This document shows, piece by piece, positions 15,679 to 22,901 of a DNA stretch of 64,000 bases. Position 1 is the stretch's first letter. Every line of letters begins with the position of its first letter. The notes beneath the pieces were generated by a model that saw only the letters and a list, made by a program, of their open reading frames with translations, ran no database searches and was not told where the DNA came from. The stretch covers positions 1 through 64,000 of the IMG/VR virus record IMGVR_UViG_3300046010_010555; one strand, 5' to 3'. The stretch is from a virus. The translations under genes and the position numbers were made by a program.

Positions 15679-15862
15679 ATGTAACTTTTTAAAACGACTC
15701 TCACCATAGTATGAAAAACACATACTTTTTATACACTCTCTTTTTTTTCTATCGGATAACTTAATTTTTGGTTACATAGGTTACAAAGACTACAATTAAT
15801 GAAAATCAATGACTTAGCTAAAAAAAATTTAGTTACAAAACTACAAATGTAGTACTACATTT
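15679..15862 (+). other. Left copy of inverted AT-rich element; candidate replication origin
   Basis: About 184 bp are homologous to the reverse complement of 43023-43206. The core CTATCGGATAACTTAATT and following bases (15749-15787, 39 bp) are identical in both copies, as are the CCATAGTATGAA segment, the CTTAGCTAAAAAAAATTTAG segment and the palindrome. GTTACA occurs, in either orientation, at 15680, 15771, 15780 and 15832, with more copies outside at 15938 and 15967. AT richness, iterated hexamers and position just upstream of the primase-helicase gene fit an origin with initiator sites. A repressor-binding region is the alternative. Confidence 0.6.
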
Positions 15863-15863
15863 G
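15844..15863. repeat. Perfect 20-bp palindrome
   Basis: CAAATGTAGTACTACATTTG reads the same on both strands. Its inner 18 bp recur at 43024-43041. It sits at the inner edge of the left inverted element, suggesting a site for a dimeric DNA-binding protein. Confidence 0.85.
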
Positions 15864-15933
15864 CCTGTTTTTGCCCTTTTTCACAAAAAATCGATTTTGC
15901 GATCCCGCTCCCACCCCCTGTTTTCACCCCTAA

Positions 15934-15976
15934 AAAAGTTACATATGGTAGACTTCGCGCCCCGAATGTAACTTTT
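15934..15976 (+). promoter_or_regulatory. Inverted repeat over the primase-helicase leader
   Basis: AAAAGTTACAT (15934-15944) and ATGTAACTTTT (15966-15976) form an 11-bp inverted repeat with a 21-bp spacer. The right arm ends immediately before the GGAG ribosome site of the gene at 15990. The same ATGTAACTTTT block occurs at 15679-15689, so this may be an operator for autoregulation by the same protein that binds the GTTACA elements, or an RNA hairpin next to the ribosome site. Confidence 0.5.
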
Positions 15977-15989
15977 GGAGATAAGAAAA

Positions 15990-18449
15990 ATGCGTGTTTT
16001 TTTCCTCGCTGCCAGCTGCCCACTGACTAAAAAATACACAGCTAAAGAAAAAATTCCCTACCCCAATGTCTCCTCTTTTACTTCACACGAGCACACTATC
16101 CTGTCCCTTGCTCAATTTGCCAACCTAATAGAAGACCATGCACGTCAAGGACACTGCCTTCTAAAAGGCACACTAGATCAACCCCTAAACAAAGAATCGC
16201 GGGCCGGACACACAAACAGCACCGCTCCTACTCAATGGGTCTGTTTTGATCTTGATGGCATGACAAGCGTAAAAACCATAGACGATTTCATGGCAAAAGC
16301 AGGACTGGGAGACATCTCTTACATTCTTCAATGGAGTGCGTCTTATGGCGTGTATGGTAATTTCACCCTACGAGCGCACATCTTCTTCCTTCTAGATTCA
16401 GTCGCTCATCCTCCAGCTCTAAAAATCTGGCTCAAACAGCTCAACCTGACAGTCTTCAAAGACGATCTTCGTTTAGCCCGTGGTAGCAAATCTCTAGTCT
16501 GGGGACTAGACATCACAACCTGCCAGAACGACAAACTACTCTTTATAACAGAGCCCGACTGCAAACCCCCGTCTCTAAACAAATTTCAAGGCGAACGTAT
16601 ACAGATAATCAAAAAACAAGCAGACGTATTTGCATTCAGCTCAGTTACGCTTCAGCCCATAAACGCAATACAGAAATTAGAAAGCGCTGCCCTCGACACT
16701 CTGCGTGAAGCAGCAGGAGAGCCCAAACTCAAAGCTTTTGAGCGAAAACTAAAGTCCACGTATCTAGCTGGAGACAAAGGCGAAAAAGTTGATTACATGC
16801 CCTCACCTAACGAGTGTTTTGTCTCTTCTAGCAAAACAGAAAGAGGATTCACGTATCTCAATCTCAATGGCGGTGACTCATGGGGCTACTACCATCCAGA
16901 AGACAACGCCAAATTCATCCACAATTTCAAAGGTGAACCCCTCTATCTCACAAAAGAGTTGGTCCCCGACTACTGGGATGACTTGCAGAAACAGAAAAAT
17001 CAAGCCAAAGCTCAAGCTAAACAAGCTCTGGTTCAAGCCACCAAACATAAAGTATTCATAGCCTTTCAAGAAAAAAATACCGCCTGCTATTACACAGCAA
17101 TCTATGACACGACTGGCGACACACTAGAATTATCAGAAGTCAGAACTGAAAAGCAGATCAACAATTTTCTAGTACATCACGGACAAGCTGAAGTTGAACA
17201 TCCTAGCCTCTGGGAGCTAACGTACGACCCTCAAGCACCTACTCTAGATTTGCTCAAAATGCAGGTCAACACCTACCAAGCGAGTACATATAAAAAGCAA
17301 GCTAAGCTCTTCGCCGCTCAGTACAACCCCAAAACAAACACAGCTCCTGCGGCCACGCCTACCATCGACTATCTACTTTCTCATGTACTCGGTAACAACC
17401 CTGCAGTCGTAGAGTATTTTAAAAATTGGCTGGCCTTCTGCTTTAAAAACATGACCTTTTCTGGCACAGGCTGGATTCTTCACGGTGTGCAGGGTACGGG
17501 CAAAGGCGCTCTATTCAACAACGTACTTACGCCTCTTTTTGGAGAGAGCAATGTCACGTGTAAAGGCACGCATGTTCTCGAAGAAACGTTTAACCATTAC
17601 CTAGAAAACAAAATAGTCTGCTTCATCGACGAAGTACAAGTCTCAGAATCTAGTAAGTCCAAGTCCATTATGGAAAAAATCAAAATGGACATGGTTAGCC
17701 CGCGTATCTCCATACGCCGAATGAGGACTAACCACTACGAGACTGCTAACTACACTAACTGGATTTTTGCTTCAAACATGCACGATCCTCTCATCCTAGA
17801 CAGAGGCGAACGACGATTCAACGTAGGACACAGACAAGAAACTCCTATAGCCCTTACAGACAAAGACTTCAAACAGATAGCCGCTGAGCTTCAAGACTTT
17901 GCCAACTATTTAGAAATCTATCAGGTCAACGAAGCCAAAGTTCGTAAACCGCTAGACAACGAAGCCAAGGAGTTGATGACGCGCAATTCCCAAAGCACAT
18001 ACGACGAAATCACTGACATCCTCAAATCAGGACAGCTACAGGATTTATGGGATTGGATACCCGACGAAGCTGAAATGATAGCTAAAAGACAAGGAGCCAT
18101 AGTAGATCCTCAGAAAGATTTGATCACTGACGCCTACATCGATTTGGTCGTTGATCTCATCAATTGCGGAGGTAGACATCTGTATGTTTCAGAACTTCGC
18201 ACGATATTTGCTTACTGTACAGGTAACCGCAAGTTAAGCGACAAAATGACTTTTCAAAAATCACTAGCTCATAAGCACTTGTTTGTAAAAAGCGTACGCA
18301 TCAACGGAACGGTGTGCAAAGGCTATTACGTAAACTGGACTACAACAGCTGAAGAATTTGAACAGTTGAAACAAGACGCTGTCTCTCGCGGATTACTCAA
18401 AATAGACAACATCACTCCTATTTCCTCCATACAGAAATTTTTACCATGA
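15990..18449 (+). CDS. Replicative primase-helicase (SF3/DUF5906-type)
   Basis: The ATG at 15990 with GGAG upstream gives 819 residues. The N-terminal third has FDLDGM (about residues 86-91) and a His-containing LRAHIFFLLDS segment, resembling a primase-polymerase active site. The C-terminal half has Walker A GVQGTGKGA (about 501-509), Walker B CFIDEVQ (about 543-549) and sensor WIFASN. These mark a superfamily-3 helicase of the DUF5906/D5 type. It would unwind and prime phage DNA. It follows the candidate origin directly. Its stop overlaps the start of a 21-residue peptide by ATGA. Confidence 0.85.
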   Translation: MRVFFLAASCPLTKKYTAKEKIPYPNVSSFTSHEHTILSLAQFANLIEDHARQGHCLLKGTLDQPLNKESRAGHTNSTAPTQWVCFDLDGMTSVKTIDDFMAKAGLGDISYILQWSASYGVYGNFTLRAHIFFLLDSVAHPPALKIWLKQLNLTVFKDDLRLARGSKSLVWGLDITTCQNDKLLFITEPDCKPPSLNKFQGERIQIIKKQADVFAFSSVTLQPINAIQKLESAALDTLREAAGEPKLKAFERKLKSTYLAGDKGEKVDYMPSPNECFVSSSKTERGFTYLNLNGGDSWGYYHPEDNAKFIHNFKGEPLYLTKELVPDYWDDLQKQKNQAKAQAKQALVQATKHKVFIAFQEKNTACYYTAIYDTTGDTLELSEVRTEKQINNFLVHHGQAEVEHPSLWELTYDPQAPTLDLLKMQVNTYQASTYKKQAKLFAAQYNPKTNTAPAATPTIDYLLSHVLGNNPAVVEYFKNWLAFCFKNMTFSGTGWILHGVQGTGKGALFNNVLTPLFGESNVTCKGTHVLEETFNHYLENKIVCFIDEVQVSESSKSKSIMEKIKMDMVSPRISIRRMRTNHYETANYTNWIFASNMHDPLILDRGERRFNVGHRQETPIALTDKDFKQIAAELQDFANYLEIYQVNEAKVRKPLDNEAKELMTRNSQSTYDEITDILKSGQLQDLWDWIPDEAEMIAKRQGAIVDPQKDLITDAYIDLVVDLINCGGRHLYVSELRTIFAYCTGNRKLSDKMTFQKSLAHKHLFVKSVRINGTVCKGYYVNWTTTAEEFEQLKQDAVSRGLLKIDNITPISSIQKFLP

Positions 18450-18511
18450 CTCTAGATCTTTTTGTGCTTGTGTTCGTACTTATCCTTTTGATGCACACGG
18501 TGGATCTATGA
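18446..18511 (+). CDS. 21-residue hydrophobic peptide
   Basis: The frame MTLDLFVLVFVLILLMHTVDL starts inside the primase-helicase stop (ATGA) and ends inside the start of the next gene (ATGA). It is almost entirely hydrophobic and would insert in the membrane. Double coupling to its neighbours argues it is translated, either for its own function or to pass ribosomes to the zinc-ribbon gene. Too short for family assignment. Confidence 0.45.
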   Translation: MTLDLFVLVFVLILLMHTVDL

Positions 18512-18660
18512 GATTTTATTTTATGACTCCCTCTAACGCTGACCATAAACCTCGACCGGGATTTCGATTTTGTGAATCCTGCAGAGCCTACAAACCGAAA
18601 GACAAAACAAAAGCAGTCAAGGGTTGGAAATGCTCAGACTGTCGCTTTGTACGTAAATAA
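18508..18660 (+). CDS. Small zinc-ribbon protein, 50 residues
   Basis: Start MRFYFMTPSNADHKPRPGF; four Cys in two CxxC pairs (FCESC near residue 23 and KCSDC near residue 43) predict one structural zinc site. The spacer and tail are basic, fitting nucleic-acid or RNA-polymerase binding. The start overlaps the stop of the hydrophobic peptide. Its position after the replication helicase suggests an early regulatory or replication accessory role, which is inference. Confidence 0.6.
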   Translation: MRFYFMTPSNADHKPRPGFRFCESCRAYKPKDKTKAVKGWKCSDCRFVRK

Positions 18661-18686
18661 TACAACTTACCCCTAGGAGATACACA

Positions 18687-18887
18687 ATGCGCTTTTTTTC
18701 TGGCCTTCTAAAGATCTTCAGCGACAACTTCATGGAGACTATGATTATAATACTGGCTTTCACACTGACTGCTTTTGTAATTTCCTTACCCCATGTCGTG
18801 ATTCTCAAAGAATCAATCTGGGAATGCACTCGTGCAGGTACACAAGGGCTAGACACGCAGTGTTTAGAATACAGGCACAAGCTCTAA
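18687..18887 (+). CDS. Small membrane protein, WxCT family copy 1
   Basis: A 66-residue protein with an amphipathic start (MRFFSGLLKIFSDNF), one membrane helix at about residues 17-38, and a polar C-terminus with WECTRAGTQGLDTQCLEY. The gene at 22387-22593 has the same plan and shares W-x-C-T, G-L-x-T-Q-C and E-Y in its tail, so the two are paralogues. If the N-terminus is inside, the two Cys lie in the periplasm and could form a disulfide. Function unknown. Confidence 0.65.
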   Translation: MRFFSGLLKIFSDNFMETMIIILAFTLTAFVISLPHVVILKESIWECTRAGTQGLDTQCLEYRHKL

Positions 18888-18901
18888 GTATTTTGCCTTT
18901 C

Positions 18902-18971
18902 GCTAAAACAGATAAACTTTAGTTTGGAACCCTCTGTTTTAGCAGCCTAAGCCGCTCGGGTGAGTAGCGGC
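18902..18971 (+). ncRNA. Structured intergenic segment with two hairpins
   Basis: GCTAAAACAGA (18902-18912) pairs perfectly with TCTGTTTTAGC (18933-18943), and GCCGCT (18951-18956) pairs with AGCGGC (18966-18971). Neither is followed by a T run, so they are poor terminators. A GTG start option for the next gene lies inside the second loop, which suggests a translational control element. Only base pairing supports this. Confidence 0.35.
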
Positions 18972-19001
18972 ACTTCAAACTTTAGCACTTCTAACAAAAA
19001 C

Positions 19002-19337
19002 ATGACTACCGATAACAGCGGCGTATCTGATGGCTATCACACGTTTGAAGAACTGTATAACCACAGACACTGCCTGTTTCTAGCTCTTATGCGGTCTCAC
19101 CCTAAATTGTCATGGCGTGCAGTCTGTCACGCAGACGGTACTCATTACAAAGGCTGGATAATTTGCGGCATGCACTTACCCACAGGCGATATTACCTATC
19201 ACCTGCCAGCCGTATTGTGGTCAAAGCTAAACGGATGCGGCATTACCACTTCAACTCGTGCGCCCGAATGGGACGGACACACTTCACAAGACGTAATAAC
19301 CAGACTCGACAAATGGTTAAGCTACAACATGCCCTAG
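19002..19337 (+). CDS. Conserved phage protein with DGYHTF / WDGHT motifs
   Basis: I choose the ATG at 19002 (111 residues); a GTG at 18960 would add 14 residues, and neither has a good ribosome site. The motifs DGYHTFEELYNHRHCLF, DGTHYKGWIICGMHLP, GDITYHLPAVLW and APEWDGHTSQDV mark a very common phage family that I recognise by pattern. Its function is unknown. Conserved His, Trp and Asp residues suggest an active or binding site. It opens the accessory gene stretch after the structured leader. Confidence 0.65.
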   Translation: MTTDNSGVSDGYHTFEELYNHRHCLFLALMRSHPKLSWRAVCHADGTHYKGWIICGMHLPTGDITYHLPAVLWSKLNGCGITTSTRAPEWDGHTSQDVITRLDKWLSYNMP

Positions 19338-19388
19338 AATTTGTAGACTAGTGCGCTTAACTCTCTGTCGTAACCTCGGAGATGACAG

Positions 19389-19661
19389 ATGAATAAAGCA
19401 GCACAACCAGTAGCTTACATAACAAACATACACGACGGTTTTTTCACGGCCGCATCTTTAGATCACAGTGTAATTCTAAAGTCCGGCACTGTTTTGTATC
19501 TTGAATCACCAGAACAAAAAATCAGAAGATGCGCAAAAGCACTACTTGAAGCGCTTGATACTAAACTCCCATTATTTCAAAGTCATTATGGGGCTGCAGA
19601 ACGATTCAACTTAAGACTGGCTTTGGACATAGACACAACGCCAAATGAAGAAAACATCTAA
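19389..19661 (+). CDS. Hypothetical protein, 90 residues
   Basis: Start MNKAAQPVAYITNIHDGFFT. The C-terminal half is helical (KIRRCAKALLEALDTKLPLF). The phrase QPVAYI followed by short beta segments resembles phage accessory proteins of the PVAWxxxxxG type, but I cannot name a family. GGAG lies upstream of the start. Nothing catalytic is visible. Confidence 0.5.
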   Translation: MNKAAQPVAYITNIHDGFFTAASLDHSVILKSGTVLYLESPEQKIRRCAKALLEALDTKLPLFQSHYGAAERFNLRLALDIDTTPNEENI

Positions 19662-19674
19662 GTAACTAAACTCT

Positions 19675-20151
19675 ATGAATATCTTTGTACTTGATACCGA
19701 TCCACTTATTGCCGCTCAATATCATTGCGATAAACATATCAGCAAAATGATTCTTGAAAGTGCCCAGATGCTGAGCACTGTGCTCAAAGGACCGTATAGA
19801 TCTACTCACGTACATCATCCGTGTACAAAATGGGTAGCGCAATCTCAAGCTAATGCCCTATGGCTGTGGCACTTAATGGTGCACTTAAACGGAGAATACA
19901 TCACACGATGGAATAAAGACGATAATCACTTGGCGTATAGCAAATGCGCCCACCTCATCTCATCTTTACATGTTTTGCCTAATACAGAGCTAACTCCATT
20001 TGCTTTGGCTATGCCAGAGCAATACAAAAACGACGATCCGGTACTAGCGTATCGCGCTTACTACCGATCAAAATCTTTTGCTGTATGGCGTAACGGCGCA
20101 CCAAGCTGGTGGCAAGACCACAAGTTGCGTCAAAATCCATCAACGCTTTAA
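19675..20151 (+). CDS. Conserved phage protein, CDKHISKMILESAQ family
   Basis: A 158-residue protein starting MNIFVLDTDPLIAAQYHCDK, followed by HISKMILESAQMLST. Later conserved segments are HPCTKWVAQSQANALWLW, AMPEQYK and AYRAYYRSKSFAVWRNGAP with a WW pair near the end. This is a widespread phage and prophage family with many conserved His, Cys and Trp residues, suggesting an enzyme or nucleic-acid binder. I know no proven function. It is a monocistronic-looking member of the accessory stretch. Confidence 0.65.
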   Translation: MNIFVLDTDPLIAAQYHCDKHISKMILESAQMLSTVLKGPYRSTHVHHPCTKWVAQSQANALWLWHLMVHLNGEYITRWNKDDNHLAYSKCAHLISSLHVLPNTELTPFALAMPEQYKNDDPVLAYRAYYRSKSFAVWRNGAPSWWQDHKLRQNPSTL

Positions 20152-20168
20152 CGAGAGAAAAAACAACT

Positions 20169-20468
20169 ATGGAAAATGTAATTATCAACGGTGTTGAGTA
20201 TGCGCCTGTAACCAGAAACACTGGGAACAGGGCTGTTGTGGTGGTCGACAGAGGATGGGTATTTGCGGGCGATGTTGAGCGCAGGGATGGGCGTATATAC
20301 CTGACCAACGCAGTATGGGTTTTTCGGTGGGAGTTGATTGGGTTTGATGGGGTAATTGCCAACCCAAAGTCAGACAAGGTGACCATCAAGCCAATGCCGA
20401 CGGGTGTGGATATTCCAGAAGGTTCAGAAATCTTTTCTGTGCCAGTCGAAGCTAATTGGGGCTTGTGA
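20169..20468 (+). CDS. DUF6948-like accessory protein
   Basis: The ATG at 20169 (MENVIINGVEYAPVTRNTG) gives 99 residues. The pattern VVVVDRGWVFAGDVERRDG then VFRWELIGFDGVI and a tail PEGSEIFSVPV matches a phage family I remember as DUF6948. It is beta-rich and of unknown function. Its stop (TGA) overlaps the start of the first Gly/Tyr-rich gene as TGATG, so the three genes 20169, 20468 and 20683 are translationally coupled. Confidence 0.6.
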   Translation: MENVIINGVEYAPVTRNTGNRAVVVVDRGWVFAGDVERRDGRIYLTNAVWVFRWELIGFDGVIANPKSDKVTIKPMPTGVDIPEGSEIFSVPVEANWGL

Positions 20469-20683
20469 TGTTTAAGCCAATCGGCTCCGGCTACAGCTTC
20501 GGCTACGGCGACGGATTAGGCTGCGGCTCCGGCTACAGCTTCGGCTACGGCGACGGATTAGGCTTCGGCTACGGCGACGGCGACGGCGACGGCTACGGAG
20601 ACGGCTTCGGCGACGGCGACGGCTACGGCGACGGCTACGGCTACGGCACGCCAAATCTTGCCACCAAACAACGGAGAAGGTGA
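20468..20683 (+). CDS. Gly/Tyr/Asp low-complexity protein, long copy
   Basis: A 71-residue protein starting MFKPIGSGYSFGYGDGLG. Nearly all of residues 6-60 is built of GYGDG, GFGDG and GSG units, and the end is basic (KQRRR). The DNA is a run of GGCTACGGCGACGG-like units. It resembles tyrosine-rich, Gly-rich disordered domains that phase-separate, but that is inference. Start and stop both overlap neighbours as TGATG. The next gene is a shorter copy with the same first six residues and a basic end, so unit number has probably changed by slippage or recombination. Confidence 0.6.
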   Translation: MFKPIGSGYSFGYGDGLGCGSGYSFGYGDGLGFGYGDGDGDGYGDGFGDGDGYGDGYGYGTPNLATKQRRR

Positions 20684-20787
20684 TGTTTAAGCCAATCGGC
20701 TCCGGCTTCGGCTACGGAGACGGCTCCGGCTCCGGCTACGAAGACGGCTACAACACACCAAAAATGAATATCAAACGCCGAAGGTAA
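20683..20787 (+). CDS. Gly/Tyr/Asp low-complexity protein, short copy
   Basis: A 34-residue protein starting MFKPIGSGFGYGDGSGSGY and ending NIKRRR. The first 25 bp or so of the gene repeat the start of the long copy exactly. The TGATG junction with the long copy implies coupled translation. The shared N-terminus and basic C-terminus argue for selection on both ends, with a variable Gly/Tyr/Asp middle. Function unknown. Confidence 0.55.
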   Translation: MFKPIGSGFGYGDGSGSGYEDGYNTPKMNIKRRR

Positions 20788-20838
20788 GATCGCATAGCCA
20801 GCCGCGTTAGCGCTGGCACTTTAATAAGGTAGGTAGAA

Positions 20839-21150
20839 ATGAACGATAGAGAACTATTAGAACTAGCGGCGAAAGCTGCGGAAATAAGTGCGGATTATTG
20901 GACGGTTGACGGTTGGAACCCCCTATATGACGATGGTGACGCTTTGTTTCTTGCGGTTAAGCTGGGGATAAACATATCTTTTCCCCCCTATATGAAGCAC
21001 GAACGCCCAGTTGTTCATGCCGGTAAGTATTGGGACAACAGCGATGATTGCTGGTATCCATTTGAAGAATTGCTAGACATAAACCCCTACGCCGCAACAC
21101 GCAGGGCCATCGTTAGAGCCGCTGCTGAAATTGGAAAAGGGATAAAGTGA
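20839..21150 (+). CDS. MNDREL-family phage protein, copy 1
   Basis: A 103-residue protein starting MNDRELLELAAKAAEISADY. It has WNPLYDDGDALFLAVKLGI in the middle and TRRAIVRAAAEIGKGIK at the end. The gene at 22590-22901 is a clear paralogue with the same start and end motifs. I recognise the family as common in phages and prophages of proteobacteria, without known function. Its stop overlaps the next start as GTGA, so it is coupled to the NinX-like gene. Confidence 0.7.
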   Translation: MNDRELLELAAKAAEISADYWTVDGWNPLYDDGDALFLAVKLGINISFPPYMKHERPVVHAGKYWDNSDDCWYPFEELLDINPYAATRRAIVRAAAEIGKGIK

Positions 21151-21548
21151 AAACCAAAACGTACACCCTAACCGGAAGCGCCCTTGATTGGGCAGTGGCT
21201 AAATGTGAAGGGGCCACAGATGCGTGGTGTTCTGATGCGCCGTTCTTTTGGGATGGTGCTCATCCCTGCATACGCATCGGTGGCCACGACGTGAACTACA
21301 GCCCCTCGACCGATTGGTCACTCGGCGGGCCTATCATTGAGCGAGAGGGAATAGAGGTGCTGTGCAATTTGTCCCTTGCACAGGCAAAAGCCTTCAAGCA
21401 GGCAAACCCTGATTGGTTTGCCTGCCGGAAGCAAAGAAGGTCTGACCACTTTCACGGCCTAACCCCGCTCATAGCAGCTATGCGCTGCTATGTGACTTCA
21501 AAACTTGGTACAGAAATAGATGTACCGGAGGAATTGGTAGACTTATGA
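21147..21548 (+). CDS. NinX/DUF2591-like protein
   Basis: A 133-residue protein with a GTG start (MKTKTYTLTGSALDWAVAKC) and YSPSTDWSLGGPIIEREGIE. The TGxALDWAVAKCEG opening and the SxDWxxGGPIIE segment are the hallmark of the phage DUF2591/NinX family. The family occurs in the nin regions and accessory regions of many phages. No biochemical role is established. It is coupled to both neighbours by overlapping start and stop codons. Confidence 0.75.
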   Translation: MKTKTYTLTGSALDWAVAKCEGATDAWCSDAPFFWDGAHPCIRIGGHDVNYSPSTDWSLGGPIIEREGIEVLCNLSLAQAKAFKQANPDWFACRKQRRSDHFHGLTPLIAAMRCYVTSKLGTEIDVPEELVDL

Positions 21549-22126
21549 ACAAGTTTAAAACATTCAAAAAAGTGTATGAGGAAGCCGTTGAAAGTATTCA
21601 TCGGTTCATTGACGACCCTTCTGATATGAATGAGCTTGCAGCTTGGTTAATGGATACTGATGCTAGCCCTTATTCTTATTTACAGGAAGGTTATGCGGGC
21701 ATGATGTCTACCGCCGAGGGTTGTGATGGTCTATTAGCAACAATACATCATGCTGTGTACGACGACGGCGATATAACGTTTGTTAAAGTAGATGATGCAC
21801 CTAGGATAGTATTTGCCCACAAGCACGACGATGACTTTAGAAAATTAGTTTTATCTGTTCAAGAGCAAGAAATAGAGAAACGTCTTATATTCGGCAAAAC
21901 TAGGCAATACGAGATAGAAGTGTTAAGCATTAAACCAAATGACTTTCCTAAAATTTATAACGCTTATCAACTAAAAGAACTTCAGAGATGCTTTTCTTGT
22001 GATGCAGGTCGTAACGGCATAGATTTCGCAGTTGAGCATTATAAGAAATATGCTTGTTTCAGTGAAGATTGGGTCAAGATATGTGCCGATGAAATTACCA
22101 AATGGGCTACTTTTTACAACGGGTAA
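21545..22126 (+). CDS. Hypothetical protein, 193 residues
   Basis: Start MNKFKTFKKVYEEAVESIHR, overlapping the preceding stop by ATGA. Mixed helix and strand, with acidic clusters (VYDDGDITFVKVDDAP) and a C-terminal Cys-containing segment. I see no known motif. It is one of the larger genes of the accessory stretch and its AT-richer codon use differs somewhat from the GC-richer genes just before it, so it may have been acquired separately. Confidence 0.5.
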   Translation: MNKFKTFKKVYEEAVESIHRFIDDPSDMNELAAWLMDTDASPYSYLQEGYAGMMSTAEGCDGLLATIHHAVYDDGDITFVKVDDAPRIVFAHKHDDDFRKLVLSVQEQEIEKRLIFGKTRQYEIEVLSIKPNDFPKIYNAYQLKELQRCFSCDAGRNGIDFAVEHYKKYACFSEDWVKICADEITKWATFYNG

Positions 22127-22134
22127 ACAGAAAA

Positions 22135-22377
22135 ATGACAAAACCATTGAACCTATACATTTGCGATTTGCCTGTTGAATTTCCTCGTTCTGAATACGGC
22201 GGGATGGTTGCAGTGATAGCCGAGTCTCCCAAACAATGCGGAAAGATACTGACTGAGCGATTCAAGGGGAACGAACTGTACTTTGACTTACGCATAGCTA
22301 TGCGCTCACCCAAGGAGTTTAAGCTAGATCCAGCCGTAACCTACGAACCCGGCATAGTAGCGTCGTTTGAAACTTGA
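22135..22377 (+). CDS. Hypothetical protein, 80 residues
   Basis: I choose the ATG at 22135 (MTKPLNLYICDLPVEFPRSE), just after the previous stop; an upstream ATG at 22102 would overlap that gene. The phrase GGMVAVIAESPKQCGKIL followed by a basic segment is reminiscent of small phage proteins with a beta-alpha-beta plan. No family name can be given. No good ribosome site is visible, so coupling to the upstream gene is likely. Confidence 0.5.
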   Translation: MTKPLNLYICDLPVEFPRSEYGGMVAVIAESPKQCGKILTERFKGNELYFDLRIAMRSPKEFKLDPAVTYEPGIVASFET

Positions 22378-22386
22378 GGGATTGAT

Positions 22387-22593
22387 ATGAAAAATATAAT
22401 AGATTTTGCGAAAAATTACAGTTTTGAATTATTTATGTATGGTTCCATTGTTTTTGGAATTATCATCATTAGTGGCATACGTTATTTTGCTCCTGAGTGT
22501 GTTCAGCTATCAAGCAAAGAGTGGGTATGCACCAAGTCCGCACCGAATGGGTTGGCTACTCAGTGTAATGAGTACCAGCGGGAGATGAAATGA
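22387..22593 (+). CDS. Small membrane protein, WxCT family copy 2
   Basis: A 68-residue paralogue of the protein at 18687-18887: an N-terminal amphipathic part (MKNIIDFAKNYSFELFMYGS), one membrane helix (about residues 17-36), and a polar tail with KEWVCTKSAPNGLATQCNEY. The shared tail pattern W-x-C-T, G-L-x-T-Q-C, E-Y, with similar spacing, shows common descent although the membrane parts differ. Its stop overlaps the start of the second MNDREL gene. Confidence 0.65.
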   Translation: MKNIIDFAKNYSFELFMYGSIVFGIIIISGIRYFAPECVQLSSKEWVCTKSAPNGLATQCNEYQREMK

Positions 22594-22901
22594 ACGATAG
22601 AGAACTATTAGAGCTAGCAGCGACAGCTGCTGGGATTGATTACGGATGGCAACACATTTTTGATGACTACGAGGGTTGTACAGCGGATACATGGGACTGG
22701 AACCCCCTAACCAACGATGGTGACGCTTTGCGCCTCGCGGTAAAGCTGCACTTAACCGTATATCAATGGAATCACGAAGTTTGCGTGTGTAATAAATCAG
22801 GCACGGTCAATGAAAGTGAAACTGACATTACCGACTTTTACACCGCAACCCGTAAGGCAATTGTAAAAGCCGCTGCTCAAATTGGGAGGGAGATGAGATG
22901 A
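22590..22901 (+). CDS. MNDREL-family phage protein, copy 2
   Basis: A 103-residue paralogue of 20839-21150: identical first ten residues apart from one substitution pattern (MNDRELLELAATAAGIDY), then WNPLTNDGDALRLAVKLHL, and TRKAIVKAAAQIGREMR at the end. The middle (residues about 60-80) has diverged. Two copies 1.7 kb apart, each next to different partners, show duplication and rearrangement within the accessory stretch. It is coupled by ATGA to both neighbours. Confidence 0.7.
   Translation: MNDRELLELAATAAGIDYGWQHIFDDYEGCTADTWDWNPLTNDGDALRLAVKLHLTVYQWNHEVCVCNKSGTVNESETDITDFYTATRKAIVKAAAQIGREMR

Noticed and set aside
12812-15980. Lysogeny region with integrase and repressor
   Set aside because: None of the plus-strand genes here or elsewhere shows tyrosine or serine recombinase motifs or a CI-type repressor.
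15841-16023. Minus-strand 60-residue frame over the primase-helicase leader
   Set aside because: It lies opposite the palindrome and leader hairpin, lacks a ribosome site, and points against all neighbours.
20472-20654. Arg/Ser-rich minus-strand frame opposite the Gly/Tyr-rich gene
   Set aside because: It is the antisense of the repeated GGCTACGGCGACGG units; no ribosome site, and plus-strand neighbours are coupled.
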